The notes: generated from the letters alone by a model not told the origin. Positions 50,959 through 60,732 are shown, counted from the first letter of the stretch. The stretch is DNA of 64,000 nt from Sporosarcina jeotgali (GCF_033304595.1 NZ_CP116341.1:353001-417000); one strand, 5' to 3'. Numbers and translations: made by a program.

Positions 50959-53874
50959 ATGGCTCAACAATCAAAATCTTACAAAAAGTTTGTAGCAACT
51001 GCTGCAACAGCTACTTTGGTCGCTTCGGCAATCGTACCAGTGGCATCAGCTAACGTAACAACTTCTGCATTCACGGACGTACCTGCTTCTTATAATGAGG
51101 CTGTAGAATTCGTAGTAGCTAACAACATCGCACAAGGTCTAACTGCAACTCAATTTGGCATCAACAGCCAAATCAAACGCGGTGACGTTGCAATCATGAT
51201 CGCTGCTGCAGCTAACTTGAATGATGAAAAAGCTCCAGCTGCTGGGTTCTCTGATGTACCTAAGCGCGGTGCTTTAGCAATCAACTCTTTGAAAGCTGCT
51301 GGAGTTATCAGCGGTAAAACAACTACTAAATTCGGCTTTGAAGACAACGTAACTCGCGGAGAAGCGGCTCTTATGCTTCAAAAAGCTTTCAAGCTTGAAG
51401 CTGGAACTACTAAAAATGATTTCTCTGATGTATCTGACCGTTATGATGCAGCAGTTGACGCTTTAGTTGCTAACAAAGTAACTAGCGGTATCAATGCTAA
51501 ACAATTCGGTACACAAAACAACATCAAACGCGGAGACTTCGCTAAGTTCTTGTTCGCTCTTAAAGAGTTAATCGAAGTTCCAGACGTAGCAGCAGATGTT
51601 ACTTCTGTTGACGCTACAAACCAAAAAACACTTATGCTTAAAGGTGCTGGCCTAACAGGACTTAAAGCTGCTGACATCACTGTTGAAGGTAACGGCGTTG
51701 CTTCTGTAACTCCAGTTGCTGACGGTAAATCAGCTACAGTAACTTTGACTGGTGAATTGGCACCTAACAAAGCAACGACTGTAAAAGTTAAATTGGGTGA
51801 AGAAACAAAAGAATTCAAAGTAACTTATACTTTCGGACCTAAAGCAGCTTCAGTTAAATCTGAAGTATATGACGACGATACTGCTAACCAGCGCTTGACT
51901 CTAATGATCGATGGCGTTGCTACTGACATCGATTACTTGAACACAGCTGGCTATGAAGTTAAGTTCACTGCTTATGATAAGGATATGAAACCGACAACTG
52001 AATTGTTTGACGGTTCTACTTCAAGCACGACAGGCAAATTGAAGACTATCAAAAAAATCGGTGATTACTATGTACAGGCAGTAGTTTCAAAAGACTCTAC
52101 TATCCTAACATCTGAAATGACTAAAATCGAAGTCCGTAACTTGGATAACGCTGCAACGACTTCAACTGAGTTGACTTTGGTTAACAATGCAAACAAAGAT
52201 ATGGAAATTGACAAGACTTTGGTTGTTGGTGAAACAGCAGTCATCGACTCATTCTACGTTGGAAACGGCCAGACAATCGTCGGCGTTAAAAACCTTAAGG
52301 ATGTAAAAGTAACTTCTTCTAACGAAGCAGTACTATCTGTTAAAGACAACGAAGTAACAGCTGTTGGTCTTGGAACTGCAACTATTACTTACAAATATGG
52401 TAACGCAACTGTAACTCGCGATATCACTGTTGCAGGTGCTAAGCGTGTACCTACAGCTGTAGCTGCAGGCGCTGGTGTTGTTAAACCAATCGTTGGTGGA
52501 TTCTCAACATTCAAAGTAGCTGTAACTGACCAGTATGGTGACGACTTCCTTCCAACTGCTGGAACAGTAAAAGTATCATTCCCGCAAGGCGTTGACTTCA
52601 AGACTGCTCCGACTACTACATTCGGAACAGGCGTCATCCAGCACACATTCGATGTTGCTAAAGGCGGACAAACTGGATCTGTTATTTACAAGGATGCTAA
52701 CGATAACGTCATCGGTACGTTGACTCTTCAAACTACTGAAGTGAACAACAAAGTATCAACAATGATTAAAGGCGGCACATTCAATGGAGATAACATCATC
52801 AACACATTCGATGAGCGTGACACAGTTGCTAACTATACTTTGAAGCAGTACACTTCTGAAGGATTATTCAATGGAGATATCAGCACTGCTGATGTCGCTG
52901 GCTACAAAGTGAAATTCGACAGCAAAATCGTAACTGTTAATGGCAACACAAATGGCGAAGCGACTCTTACAAACGCTAAGCTAGAAGTTAAGCCAGCTAA
53001 CAACAAGGTTTCTGGAACTACAAACGTAGTTGTTTATGATAAGGACGGCAAGTTGGTTGACCAGGTATCTGTAACAGTAACTTCTGGTGCTGCTAGCATC
53101 CAAACTGTGAACTGGAAGACTGCTCCAACAGTTAACTACATCAAGCAAGTTAACTACAAAGACGTTCTTGATATCACACCGGCTGCTGCAGGTTCAGACG
53201 ATGTTGTGAATGGTATTGCGTTGAACATCTCTCCAGTAAACAAAGTACGTATTGATAACACAGGTCGTCTTTACCTTGATAAGAACGACAACGGATCATA
53301 CAACCCTGGAACAGGCGTTGACAGCGATGAGTACCTAGGAACTCTTTATGCTTATGTAACTACTAACACTAAAGACATGAGCAACGTTGGAATCAGCAAT
53401 GCTGTAAATGGTTATGTTGGTCTTCCAGTTAAAGCTGGATCAAAAGGTATCATCACATTCGCAGTCCGCAATGACAACAACCAAGCTGTTCTTGCTACTA
53501 AAGATGTAGCTGTAGATGTATTGCCGAATGCTGGTACTACACCACCGGTAACACCACCAGTTGGAAATGAAACAATTGCTATCACTTCTGCAACAGGAAT
53601 TGCACAAAACCAATTAGGTCTTGAGTTCCTTGGTGCTGCTGAATACAATATTGCTGGTACAGTTGCAAACTCTACTGCTTCAGAAGTAGTGTTGACATTC
53701 ACTGGTGCTGATCCAACTGAAACAGTTAAAACTGCTGTTGTTGATGGAAAATACAATTTCAAAATTGCTGCTACTGAGTTATTTGGAAACTTTAATAAAG
53801 TAACTGCTACAATCACGGATAAAGATGGTAAAGCACAAACTGCTACATCTACCATCACTATGACAATTAACTAA
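50959..53874 (+). CDS. Probable main S-layer protein with three SLH domains
   Basis: The 971-residue exported protein has a signal peptide (about 1-31, ASANV), three SLH domains (about 35-205: FTDVPASYNEAVEFVVANN, FSDVPKRGALAINSLKAAG, FSDVSDRYDAAVDALVANK), a long array of beta-rich Ig-like segments with one Big2-like part (VTSSNEAVLSVKDNEVTAVG), and, after a PPVTPPV linker, a last Ig-like domain (about 870-971). The composition is low in Cys and rich in Thr, Val, Ala and Asp, as expected for S-layer subunits. It should self-assemble on the surface and bind pyruvylated polymer. A small set of favoured codons suggests very high expression. Confidence 0.9.
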   Translation: MAQQSKSYKKFVATAATATLVASAIVPVASANVTTSAFTDVPASYNEAVEFVVANNIAQGLTATQFGINSQIKRGDVAIMIAAAANLNDEKAPAAGFSDVPKRGALAINSLKAAGVISGKTTTKFGFEDNVTRGEAALMLQKAFKLEAGTTKNDFSDVSDRYDAAVDALVANKVTSGINAKQFGTQNNIKRGDFAKFLFALKELIEVPDVAADVTSVDATNQKTLMLKGAGLTGLKAADITVEGNGVASVTPVADGKSATVTLTGELAPNKATTVKVKLGEETKEFKVTYTFGPKAASVKSEVYDDDTANQRLTLMIDGVATDIDYLNTAGYEVKFTAYDKDMKPTTELFDGSTSSTTGKLKTIKKIGDYYVQAVVSKDSTILTSEMTKIEVRNLDNAATTSTELTLVNNANKDMEIDKTLVVGETAVIDSFYVGNGQTIVGVKNLKDVKVTSSNEAVLSVKDNEVTAVGLGTATITYKYGNATVTRDITVAGAKRVPTAVAAGAGVVKPIVGGFSTFKVAVTDQYGDDFLPTAGTVKVSFPQGVDFKTAPTTTFGTGVIQHTFDVAKGGQTGSVIYKDANDNVIGTLTLQTTEVNNKVSTMIKGGTFNGDNIINTFDERDTVANYTLKQYTSEGLFNGDISTADVAGYKVKFDSKIVTVNGNTNGEATLTNAKLEVKPANNKVSGTTNVVVYDKDGKLVDQVSVTVTSGAASIQTVNWKTAPTVNYIKQVNYKDVLDITPAAAGSDDVVNGIALNISPVNKVRIDNTGRLYLDKNDNGSYNPGTGVDSDEYLGTLYAYVTTNTKDMSNVGISNAVNGYVGLPVKAGSKGIITFAVRNDNNQAVLATKDVAVDVLPNAGTTPPVTPPVGNETIAITSATGIAQNQLGLEFLGAAEYNIAGTVANSTASEVVLTFTGADPTETVKTAVVDGKYNFKIAATELFGNFNKVTATITDKDGKAQTATSTITMTIN

Positions 53875-53894
53875 TTCAATCTGCACTTACCCAA

Positions 53895-53928
53895 AAGTCT
53901 AAAGGGGCAGCATAGCCCCTTTAGACTT
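53895..53928 (+). terminator. Hairpin after the S-layer gene
   Basis: AAGTCTAAAGGGG and CCCCTTTAGACTT form a perfect 13-bp stem. Only a weak T tract follows, so it may stabilise the 3' end or allow some readthrough into the next gene, 45 bases on. Confidence 0.8.
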
Positions 53929-53972
53929 AAGGTTTATTCAAAAAAACGCATTAATTATATGGAGGTATTTAC

Positions 53973-56486
53973 ATGAAAAAAGCTTTATCGCTAACATTGA
54001 CTGCTGCTTTGGCTGCATCGGCTTTAACACCTGCTGCCGCGTTTGCCGCTGAAACCCCAACTGCAAAAACTGGTCTTTACAATATTGAAACAGGAGTGTT
54101 TTACACTACTACTCAATTCAAAGCACTAACAAAAGTTCAACAAAAGGCTATTATTAAAGATGCTAATTTCTTTATCGTTTCTAATGGTATGGTTTTTAAA
54201 GGATTAGACTTAGTTCTTAAAACTACTACTGAACTTACAACTGCAGGTCAAACTCAAGAAGCTTTCCAAAATGAAAAGAAAGTTACTTTGACTCCTCAAG
54301 GTACAGTTCTTGATAAAGATGGAAATGTTATAACTAAAGATCCTGTAGCTCCAGGTTCTGTAGCAGTTGAATCTGTAATGGCGATTAACGCTAAACAAGT
54401 TGAAGTTAAGTTCAGCGTTGCAGTTGATAAAACAACTGCTGAGAATGAAGATTTATACTTTATTCAACGTACAGGTGATGCTTCACCGGTTAAATTATCT
54501 ACTGTAGATGCAACAGCTGTTGCTGAACTACAAGAAGATGGTAAAACTGTAGTAATTACTACGACTAATGATATCGAAACTTCATTCTCTATCAGTGGTG
54601 CTGCAACTCCATTTAAATTCGCAGTTGATGGAGTGAAAACTGCTGCTAAGGAAGCAATTGAAGCAAAAACTTTCACTATCTCTGTAAGTGACAGTGTAGC
54701 TCCTACTTTTGTATCTGCTTCTGCTTCAGCAAAAACAACTACAAACAACGTTACTTTGAAATTCAGTGAGCCAGTTGTAGCAACGTCTGGTGTTGTAAAA
54801 GTAAACGGTGTAGCGGCATCTGTTGCTCCAGGAAGCAACCCGACTGAATTAACAGTTACAACTGGTGCAAACCTTGCTTCAGGGTCAACTTATGAAGTTG
54901 AGTTATTGAACTTCAAAGATTTTTCTGGAAACTTCTTGACTCCAAACCCAGTGAAAACTTCTGTTACAGTTGCTTCTAACGTTACAGCTCCAACTATTAG
55001 CGATGTGAAGGTTGTTAGAGATAATCTAGTGGAAGTAACTTTTGACAAAGCTATGAAAACATCATCTCTAAGTAATACTTCTGTACGTTTACTAGATGGA
55101 AATTACACTAACATTGCTCCAACAAACATTGTTTCTGTAACACCAAAAGCTAATACTAGCAACCGTGTATTCCAAATCACTCTAGATAATACACCTGCTT
55201 TACCATTCAATAATGGTGTATTTACTGGAACTCTAGTATTCACAGATTCTATTGAAGATTCTGTTGGAAACACTTTAAATACTACTAACCGTGTAGTTTC
55301 TATATCTGAAGATACTACAGCTCCTTCTGTTGCATCTGCAAGCTTCAAAAAAGCAGATACTACTGGAGCAACTTATGGAGGAGTTGCATTAACAAACGGT
55401 GCTGTTGTTGTTAAATTCAACGAAGGAGTTTCTAAAGCTGTTTCAACAGTTGGAACTCTTAAATTAATTGATAATAATGGTAACGATGTTACTTCAACTT
55501 ATTTAACAAATGCAGAAATGACAGCTGCTCAAGTAAACCCTAATGATAATACTGAGTTAGTTATTCCATTAAATACAACTATAACTACTGCAGCAAACAT
55601 TTCTTCATTCACTTTGCGTTTACCAAGTGGGGTAGCTGCTGACCTATCCCTTGCAACTAACAGCAGTAACTCTTCAGTAAACACATTTAATGTAGAAGCT
55701 GGCACGAACACTTCTGGTGACACAGTAAAACCAGTTATCGTTTCTGCTACTCCTGCTGCAAACAATGAAATTCAAGTTGCTGTAACTGAAGCTAATCTTG
55801 ATAACTCAAGTGCAATCAACTTAAACAACTATCGTTTGGATGGAGCTCCACTTCCAACAGGTACTTATGTAACTGTTACTGGAACTGCTCCTAACTATGT
55901 AATTCACTTACATTTACCAGCTGGTTCTATCTCTAAATCAAGAGACTACGCTCTAAATGTATCTGGTATTAAAGATACTGCTGGCAATGTGGCTAGTATG
56001 TTTGTGGATAACACAGTTGCTTTAGTTGACGATGTTATGCCTGAGCTTAAAACTGCTTCACTAAACACTAACGGGTCTTTAACTTTAGGTTACACTGAAG
56101 CATTAGCGGGTGTTATTGCAGCTACTGACCTAAAAGTAACTCTAAACGGTAAAGTTGTAGACTCTGCACAACTTAACCTTGTTGCTGGTACTGGTGGGGA
56201 AACAGGTAAAGATGTATTAACTGTTAACCAATTAGTAGACCAAGGTGCGAATTTAGCTTACGGTGGTGGAGATGATACGCTTTACATCGATGTAGATGGT
56301 GTGGCTGGATACCTTGCAGGTACAGATATCCTAATCTCTACTGGTTCATTCACAGCAGCACAAAATGGAGTCGTATATGACTTGAGAAATGCAACAACTC
56401 TTAAAGTCGGTACTGAAACTTCTCCTGTAACTGCTGATGGTGAAGGAAATGCATTAAAGGGTAACACTACTATTACAGTTAAGTAA
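53973..56486 (+). CDS. Secreted Ig-like repeat protein, possible second S-layer component
   Basis: The 837-residue exported protein has a signal peptide (about 1-26, AAFAAET) and then several SbsA/SbsC-type Ig-like domains, each starting with a line such as DSVAPTFVSASASAKTTTNN, TAPTISDVKVVRDNLVEVTF or VKPVIVSATPAANNEIQVAV. No SLH domain, LPXTG motif or catalytic motif is seen. It follows the S-layer gene on the same strand and shares its biased composition. It could be a second surface-array protein or one that binds the main subunit. G+C is lower than in most genes to the left. The ribosome binding site is ATGGAGGT. Confidence 0.78.
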   Translation: MKKALSLTLTAALAASALTPAAAFAAETPTAKTGLYNIETGVFYTTTQFKALTKVQQKAIIKDANFFIVSNGMVFKGLDLVLKTTTELTTAGQTQEAFQNEKKVTLTPQGTVLDKDGNVITKDPVAPGSVAVESVMAINAKQVEVKFSVAVDKTTAENEDLYFIQRTGDASPVKLSTVDATAVAELQEDGKTVVITTTNDIETSFSISGAATPFKFAVDGVKTAAKEAIEAKTFTISVSDSVAPTFVSASASAKTTTNNVTLKFSEPVVATSGVVKVNGVAASVAPGSNPTELTVTTGANLASGSTYEVELLNFKDFSGNFLTPNPVKTSVTVASNVTAPTISDVKVVRDNLVEVTFDKAMKTSSLSNTSVRLLDGNYTNIAPTNIVSVTPKANTSNRVFQITLDNTPALPFNNGVFTGTLVFTDSIEDSVGNTLNTTNRVVSISEDTTAPSVASASFKKADTTGATYGGVALTNGAVVVKFNEGVSKAVSTVGTLKLIDNNGNDVTSTYLTNAEMTAAQVNPNDNTELVIPLNTTITTAANISSFTLRLPSGVAADLSLATNSSNSSVNTFNVEAGTNTSGDTVKPVIVSATPAANNEIQVAVTEANLDNSSAINLNNYRLDGAPLPTGTYVTVTGTAPNYVIHLHLPAGSISKSRDYALNVSGIKDTAGNVASMFVDNTVALVDDVMPELKTASLNTNGSLTLGYTEALAGVIAATDLKVTLNGKVVDSAQLNLVAGTGGETGKDVLTVNQLVDQGANLAYGGGDDTLYIDVDGVAGYLAGTDILISTGSFTAAQNGVVYDLRNATTLKVGTETSPVTADGEGNALKGNTTITVK

Positions 56487-56565
56487 TAGAGATTTAGAAA
56501 AGCATACTACTGCGGACCACAAAAACCAAGCACTAGTCAGACAATTTGACAGGTGAATGAAGTAG

Positions 56566-56605
56566 AACCCCTCTAATCGAGTAACGGTTAGAGGGGTTTT
56601 CTTTT
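56566..56605 (+). terminator. Terminator after the Ig-like protein gene
   Basis: AACCCCTCTAA and TTAGAGGGGTT form an 11-bp stem followed by TTCTTTT. Confidence 0.9.
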
Positions 56606-56719
56606 GATTTCACAACCGTACCAACTGGATTTGAAAATATATTTTATAATCCTGAATACACGAAGCGTTCTCATCCATTCAACCGGGTGAGGACGTTTTC
56701 TAATTTAGGAGGAGAAACC

Positions 56720-56872
56720 ATGAAAGAAACTAACCCGTACACTCAACACCTGTCGCCTTCAAAAAGTCCATCCGACGAATTTACTCGCAAAATTCGTTGG
56801 GTGTCGCCTTTAAAAAGTAAACCCGCACAGAAATCCCTAAGAATTCACTGGTTAGATCTTCTTTTTGACTAG
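56720..56872 (+). CDS. Possible 50-residue basic small protein
   Basis: A short frame begins after a very good TTAGGAGGAG site and ends at 56872. The product is basic and polar with two related segments (LSPSKSP and VSPLKSK), no membrane helix and a C-terminus HWLDLLFD. A hairpin (GCGTTCTCATCC/GGGTGAGGACGTT, about 56663-56697) lies before the ribosome binding site. I do not recognise it. It lies between the surface-protein genes and the transposase and could be a gene remnant. Confidence 0.4.
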   Translation: MKETNPYTQHLSPSKSPSDEFTRKIRWVSPLKSKPAQKSLRIHWLDLLFD

Positions 56873-56994
56873 TAGATATAAGAAACCGAATTGGTTTTTC
56901 GCTAAAAGAATATGCTCGTAAAGTGACTATAAAAAAGAAAGGCATGACAAATAAGCCTTTCACAGGATATTTTTTAAATTTTAGTGTAATGGAA

Positions 56995-58086
56995 TTAACC
57001 AGTTTTTTTGTAAGAGTGATAAAGACCGTTTAATAGAGATGTTGATTCCAGTTTTGTTTCTTCTACTGAGGACGGTAGATAGGCAAGTGAAGTAATTGGC
57101 GTTTTGCCATTAATGCCTTGATGTGTTCGATGATTGTTGTAATAGCTGATGTATTCCCGTAACAGTGAATGTAGATGCCTGTCATTGAGTGGGATGATAT
57201 GATCCAACAGTTCTCTCTTCACTATTCCAATGGCTCTTTCAGCGTACGCATTTTGCCAGGGTGATCGATAGGCGGTTTTCTTCGAAACGATTGCCGATGA
57301 TTGTAGAAATGATTGAAACGCTTTTGAACGGAAAATTGGGTCGTTGTCATGTAACAAATACTTGGGGACTTTGCCGAAAGGTGTTGCGTTTCGGAATTGT
57401 TGGATGGTCCATTCAGCTGTTGGATTAGTGGTAACTCCAAAGAAGACAATTTCCCGGCTTTGATGGTTAATGATGAGCAACCCATACAGCACTTGGAATT
57501 TTAATGTGGGAATGGTGAAGAAATCAGTCGCCCACAACTCGTGATGATGATTGCTTAAGAACGTCTTCCAGGATTGCAGCTGTCTTTGAGAAGGTGGCTT
57601 CTTGGTGGTCGGTAAGTATTTGGCGATCGTGTTAGGAGCTGGCGTCTTTTCAATCCCTAAAGCAAGTAACCTTTCATGAATTTTCTCCGGTGACAATAAT
57701 GGGTTGTCCTTATGTATACGTTTAATCAAGTGGATGGTCGCAGGTGAAATGGTAGGTCTGCCTAATTTCTTCGATTTCTTTCGCCAATAAAATTTGAAGG
57801 CGGTCCGATGCCACCCGATGACAGTTGCCGGTTGCACAACTAGGATCAGCCCTTTCCAGTTACCTAAATACTTTGAAAGAAATACCCAGAGTTGCCGGAA
57901 TACCGAAGTCGGCGTAGGGGATGGTAATTTTTCTTTCTCATAGCGTTGAACGTACAACGCGAGCTGGCTTCTAAGAGCGATGTTTTCCATACGAACTGCC
58001 TGTGATGATTTGAAATAGAGTAGTATAAAGTGAACTAGATGGCGCATCCATTCTATTATGTGGACTTTAAGCATATAGATATTCAT
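56995..58086 (-). CDS. DDE transposase / integrase-core (rve) protein
   Basis: The 363-residue protein has an N-terminal helical region, a helix-turn-helix near residues 85-160 (including GRPTISPATIHLIKRIHKDNP) and an rve catalytic core. The triad is Asp188 (LWATDFF), Asp247 (LLHDND) and Glu283 (NAYAERAIG), with exactly 35 residues between the last two, the D,D35E pattern. The frame is complete and its ribosome binding site AAAGGAGG is good. It is a single-ORF element rather than the two-frame IS3 type. The family name is uncertain. Candidate ends are AGTGTAATGG at about 56984 and CCATTGTAACT at about 58118, a weak inverted match. Confidence 0.8.
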   Translation of the reverse strand: MNIYMLKVHIIEWMRHLVHFILLYFKSSQAVRMENIALRSQLALYVQRYEKEKLPSPTPTSVFRQLWVFLSKYLGNWKGLILVVQPATVIGWHRTAFKFYWRKKSKKLGRPTISPATIHLIKRIHKDNPLLSPEKIHERLLALGIEKTPAPNTIAKYLPTTKKPPSQRQLQSWKTFLSNHHHELWATDFFTIPTLKFQVLYGLLIINHQSREIVFFGVTTNPTAEWTIQQFRNATPFGKVPKYLLHDNDPIFRSKAFQSFLQSSAIVSKKTAYRSPWQNAYAERAIGIVKRELLDHIIPLNDRHLHSLLREYISYYNNHRTHQGINGKTPITSLAYLPSSVEETKLESTSLLNGLYHSYKKTG

Positions 58087-58130
58087 TGGTTTCCTCCTTT
58101 GCTATCTCTATAACACCCATTGTAACTGAA
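56995..58130 (-). mobile_element. Likely insertion sequence carrying the D,D35E transposase
   Basis: The transposase gene is intact and flanked by non-coding DNA. The ends are not firmly defined: a weak imperfect inverted repeat is seen on the two sides, and no target duplication could be established by eye. Bounds are approximate. Confidence 0.45.
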
Positions 58131-58422
58131 TGAGTTTGGTAGTTAATACCTGGATTATATACAATTTGAGATAAGCAATCTGCACTGGACCACATGCAAT
58201 TTAAACACTACTATTCATTTCAAAATTGCATACCTTTGAAAATTTTAAGATTACAGACAGAGACAATAGAATGGAAGGCTAACCATATGGATCGTGACAG
58301 TCATAATCCTACATGTTATACTTAAAGTATTATTGGATGCGGTTTAAACTGAGTGGATTAGGCACACTGGGTTTAGTCAGTAAATAGCATCCGTTTTAAA
58401 GGCGTTTCGCACAAATGGTGAG

Positions 58423-58468
58423 AATAAACCACTCTTATGTTGGCAGGCTCAGAGGGGTTTATTTTTTT
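58423..58468 (+). terminator. Isolated terminator-like stem-loop
   Basis: AATAAACCACTC and GAGGGGTTTATT pair with one mismatch, followed by TTTTTT. No intact gene ends here, so it may belong to a lost gene or a short RNA. Confidence 0.6.
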
Positions 58469-58915
58469 GCCGATAAACAAATATAATATCGGCTGTAGTG
58501 TACATTTTACTGAGGACCAATTAACACGAATGTCCATATACCATATATCCCCTTCATTATCTACATACATAATCAGATAACCTACGTGCCCTTTAATCAA
58601 CCCCTTGGTCAGAGGGCTTTGTGCTGTTTTTGATCACTGTTTAAAGTCATTCGCAAGATGCTCGTTGAACAGAATTTCATTAAGTGCTAAGTACTTGTAC
58701 CACCTACAATTTAGATGCTAACCAGATAACTCAATCAACGTTGTAATAATGAAGATTCTCATCAATAGAGGAGTTGGTAAGCATAGCTTATTCACTCTCA
58801 TAGGTTGAAGATAGTAAGTGTATTCTCTGTTTGAAAACCATTTTTAAAATGTTGTTTATACGAACCTTTGTTAGAGCGGAGATTCGAATTTCTTAAAATG
58901 TATCGTCATCGTCGT

Positions 58916-58943
58916 CATACATACATACATACATACATACATG
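58916..58943. repeat. Tetranucleotide microsatellite (CATA)6
   Basis: Six perfect CATA units followed by CATG. It lies about 60 bases after the 3' end of the minus-strand gene at 59004. Confidence 0.9.
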
Positions 58944-59003
58944 ACAATTTTAGGCGATTAATATAAACCTAGTGTATAAATCAAATAGAATTCAAATTTG
59001 ATA

Positions 59004-59345
59004 TCAATCACTTTTAGATTCATTTCGAATCTCAATAAACCTCTTTAGGAAATCTTCACGGTCTTTTAGTATCTGGTCTAATGGAGATGATTTTGCTCGA
59101 AAATCAGTGATGTCTTTTGTATTTAAAAAGACTCTAGCTCTCTCTGCAAGATCACTACTGTGGGGAGTTAAACGTTGCAAAGTTTTTCTTTTGCTGGTAT
59201 CTCGTTCATTACTAGATTCATTAAAATTAGACATTGGTGATAAACATAATTCGAATTCAGATTGAGCAAGATAATCGATCAAACGATTTAATTCATCTGC
59301 ACTATGAAGTGTAATTTTGAAATCCATAGGGAAGTTATCATTCAT
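59004..59345 (-). CDS. Hypothetical protein, 113 residues, mobile-element region
   Basis: The product begins MNDNFPMDFKITLHSADELN and is acidic to neutral, helical and without signal or membrane segments. The middle is Ser/Asn-rich; the C-terminal half is a charged helix (LKDREDFLKRFIEIRNES). A clear AAAAGGAG site lies before the ATG. The perfect palindrome AGATTTTAAAATCT at 59371-59384 upstream could be an operator. I do not recognise the family. Confidence 0.6.
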   Translation of the reverse strand: MNDNFPMDFKITLHSADELNRLIDYLAQSEFELCLSPMSNFNESSNERDTSKRKTLQRLTPHSSDLAERARVFLNTKDITDFRAKSSPLDQILKDREDFLKRFIEIRNESKSD

Positions 59346-59370
59346 TTGTATGTAGCTCCTTTTTAAAATA

Positions 59371-59384
59371 AGATTTTAAAATCT
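59371..59384. promoter_or_regulatory. 14-bp perfect palindrome upstream of the 59004-59345 gene
   Basis: AGATTTTAAAATCT lies 26 bases before the start codon on the minus-strand side. It could be a repressor operator; in AT-rich DNA the significance is limited. Confidence 0.35.
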
Positions 59385-60054
59385 AAAGAATGGTACTCAG
59401 ATAATTTAATGTCGCTTTATGAAAAATGCATTAAGACATATAGTCTAGCGAGAGTGTGTGGACTGTGTTGCAACCATATTATACGTTACGACTATGGAAA
59501 GGTAGTTTGGGTCTCCCCAGAAGCAGAAAGCTCTTGCTGTGACTTATTACTGGCGTGTAGAGCATAGCCATTGAGAGCCATATCAAGGTTTCAAAAATGT
59601 GTACTTTAAATTGCTCAACTCTGTACAATGGTTTTTCATACAGTCTTTAAATGCTGCCATTTCATCGTCATAACCGTCATGAATGTCATTTGTTAATCAA
59701 CAATTCTCAATTTGCAAACGTTAAATGTGGGCTCTCTCGTATAGGGAGTAAATGAATTCACTATAATCTTTTGAGAACTATTCATTCTTTCGAAATTCTC
59801 TCAATATGTAGATTGTAGTATAAGCTTGATGTGAATAGTCAATAACTTGGAATCTGAAATAGGATTGTCCATACAATACAGAAAAATTAATATTACGAGT
59901 TATAAGCCGTTTACCTTACAATAATATCTCATAATTAATAGCTCCGGGAATTTAATTGCAGTCGTATATTAGTCAATTCAAGGGCAATATTGTCGGGGAT
60001 TTTGTTAATGGCTGGATGAATGCAGAAAAGTCCATGAGACAGCACTCTTTTGTT

Positions 60055-60091
60055 AAGTAATCCATGAGGTAATATAGATTACTTAGTAATA
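60055..60091. repeat. Inverted repeat with 13-bp near-palindrome
   Basis: TAAGTAATC pairs with GATTACTTA across 12 bases, and the right arm continues into AGATTACTTAGTAAT. Confidence 0.6.
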
Positions 60092-60596
60092 GAGTAGGAA
60101 ATCTTGTTTACTGTTTAATTTTATCAGTGGCGAGAAAATAGTTCTAATTGGCAGCGAGTCATTTAACGGACATGTGTATTTACACAAATATGAAAATCGA
60201 TGTTTAAACTTTATCTTTTTTAGGGATGCAGATAAACACCGATTATTCATGGAATAGTTTTCTGAATTGATATCGGAATTAAAATAAAGAAGTATTCGGA
60301 CCTTTTTATCTTTTAACGTATAGTGCAAAATGAAAGTACATATTTTTTCAACTCTACTTGGAGAGTAGGTACTCATCGCTTTCGCAGGCTAATCTAGCCC
60401 CTGGATTAGGAACCATGCCAACAGAGGCTCTATGTCAAATTGGAATATTGTATAGTCGTAATTGCAAACTTATGTATACCGGTTTTGCAAAACACAGCTA
60501 CTGAGTATTTATCTTATCCAGCGATTGATGAGTAAACAAATAAACTTTTTAGTGTTGACAGTCTGGGATCTAATATGTTATTTTAGATGTAGTATA

Positions 60597-60611
60597 TTAC
60601 TAAGTAATCTT
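60597..60611. repeat. Inverted 15-bp copy of the 60077 palindrome
   Basis: ATTACTAAGTAATCT is the exact reverse complement of AGATTACTTAGTAAT at 60077-60091, 520 bases away and 150 bases before the replication gene. Confidence 0.65.
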
Positions 60612-60687
60612 GTCACTGTATATCTAATAAAGACGAATCATTTATTAAATAAATTAGATTAATATATTTAGTTTATAACTTCCATGG

Positions 60688-60732
60688 AAGCACCAGGAAG
60701 CATGCATTTGCATGCCTTCTGGTGCTTTTTTA
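60688..60732 (+). terminator. Strong terminator just before the replication-relaxation gene
   Basis: AAGCACCAG and CTGGTGCTT form the outer stem and ATGCA/TGCAT the inner one, followed by a T-run. It ends 26 bases before the next GTG, so it either blocks readthrough into the gene or acts as an attenuator. Confidence 0.85.

Larger units (their letters stand above)
58131..59003. other. AT-rich region without a supported gene
   Basis: Contains a near-palindrome ATACTTAAAGTAT (about 58319-58331), a stem-loop terminator (58423-58468) and a CATA microsatellite (58916-58943). Frames here lack ribosome binding sites or family features. Confidence 0.5.
59385..60687. other. AT-rich gene-poor region of the mobile element
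   Basis: About 1.3 kb with no reading frame that has both a ribosome binding site and protein-like composition. It contains related palindromes of the form ATTACT(T/A)AGTAAT at 60078 and 60597 and a stem TAAGTAATC/GATTACTTA at 60055-60084. A replication origin, regulatory leader or RNA gene could be here. Confidence 0.5.

Noticed and set aside
58373..58600. Minus-strand frame of 75 residues
   Set aside because: The TTG start has its purine tract directly adjacent, the frame crosses a terminator-like hairpin, and no domain is visible. It could be a gene relic but cannot be supported.
60083..60376. Minus-strand frame of 97 residues in the AT-rich region
   Set aside because: No ribosome site, and composition is typical of AT-rich random sequence.
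60462..60662. Plus-strand frame of 66 residues before the replication gene
   Set aside because: No ribosome site; it overlaps the palindromic site at 60597 and has unordered hydrophobic composition.
59385..60687. Retron or structured RNA gene
   Set aside because: No reverse transcriptase gene is near, and beyond small palindromes I see no long conserved fold; the region is recorded as unassigned.
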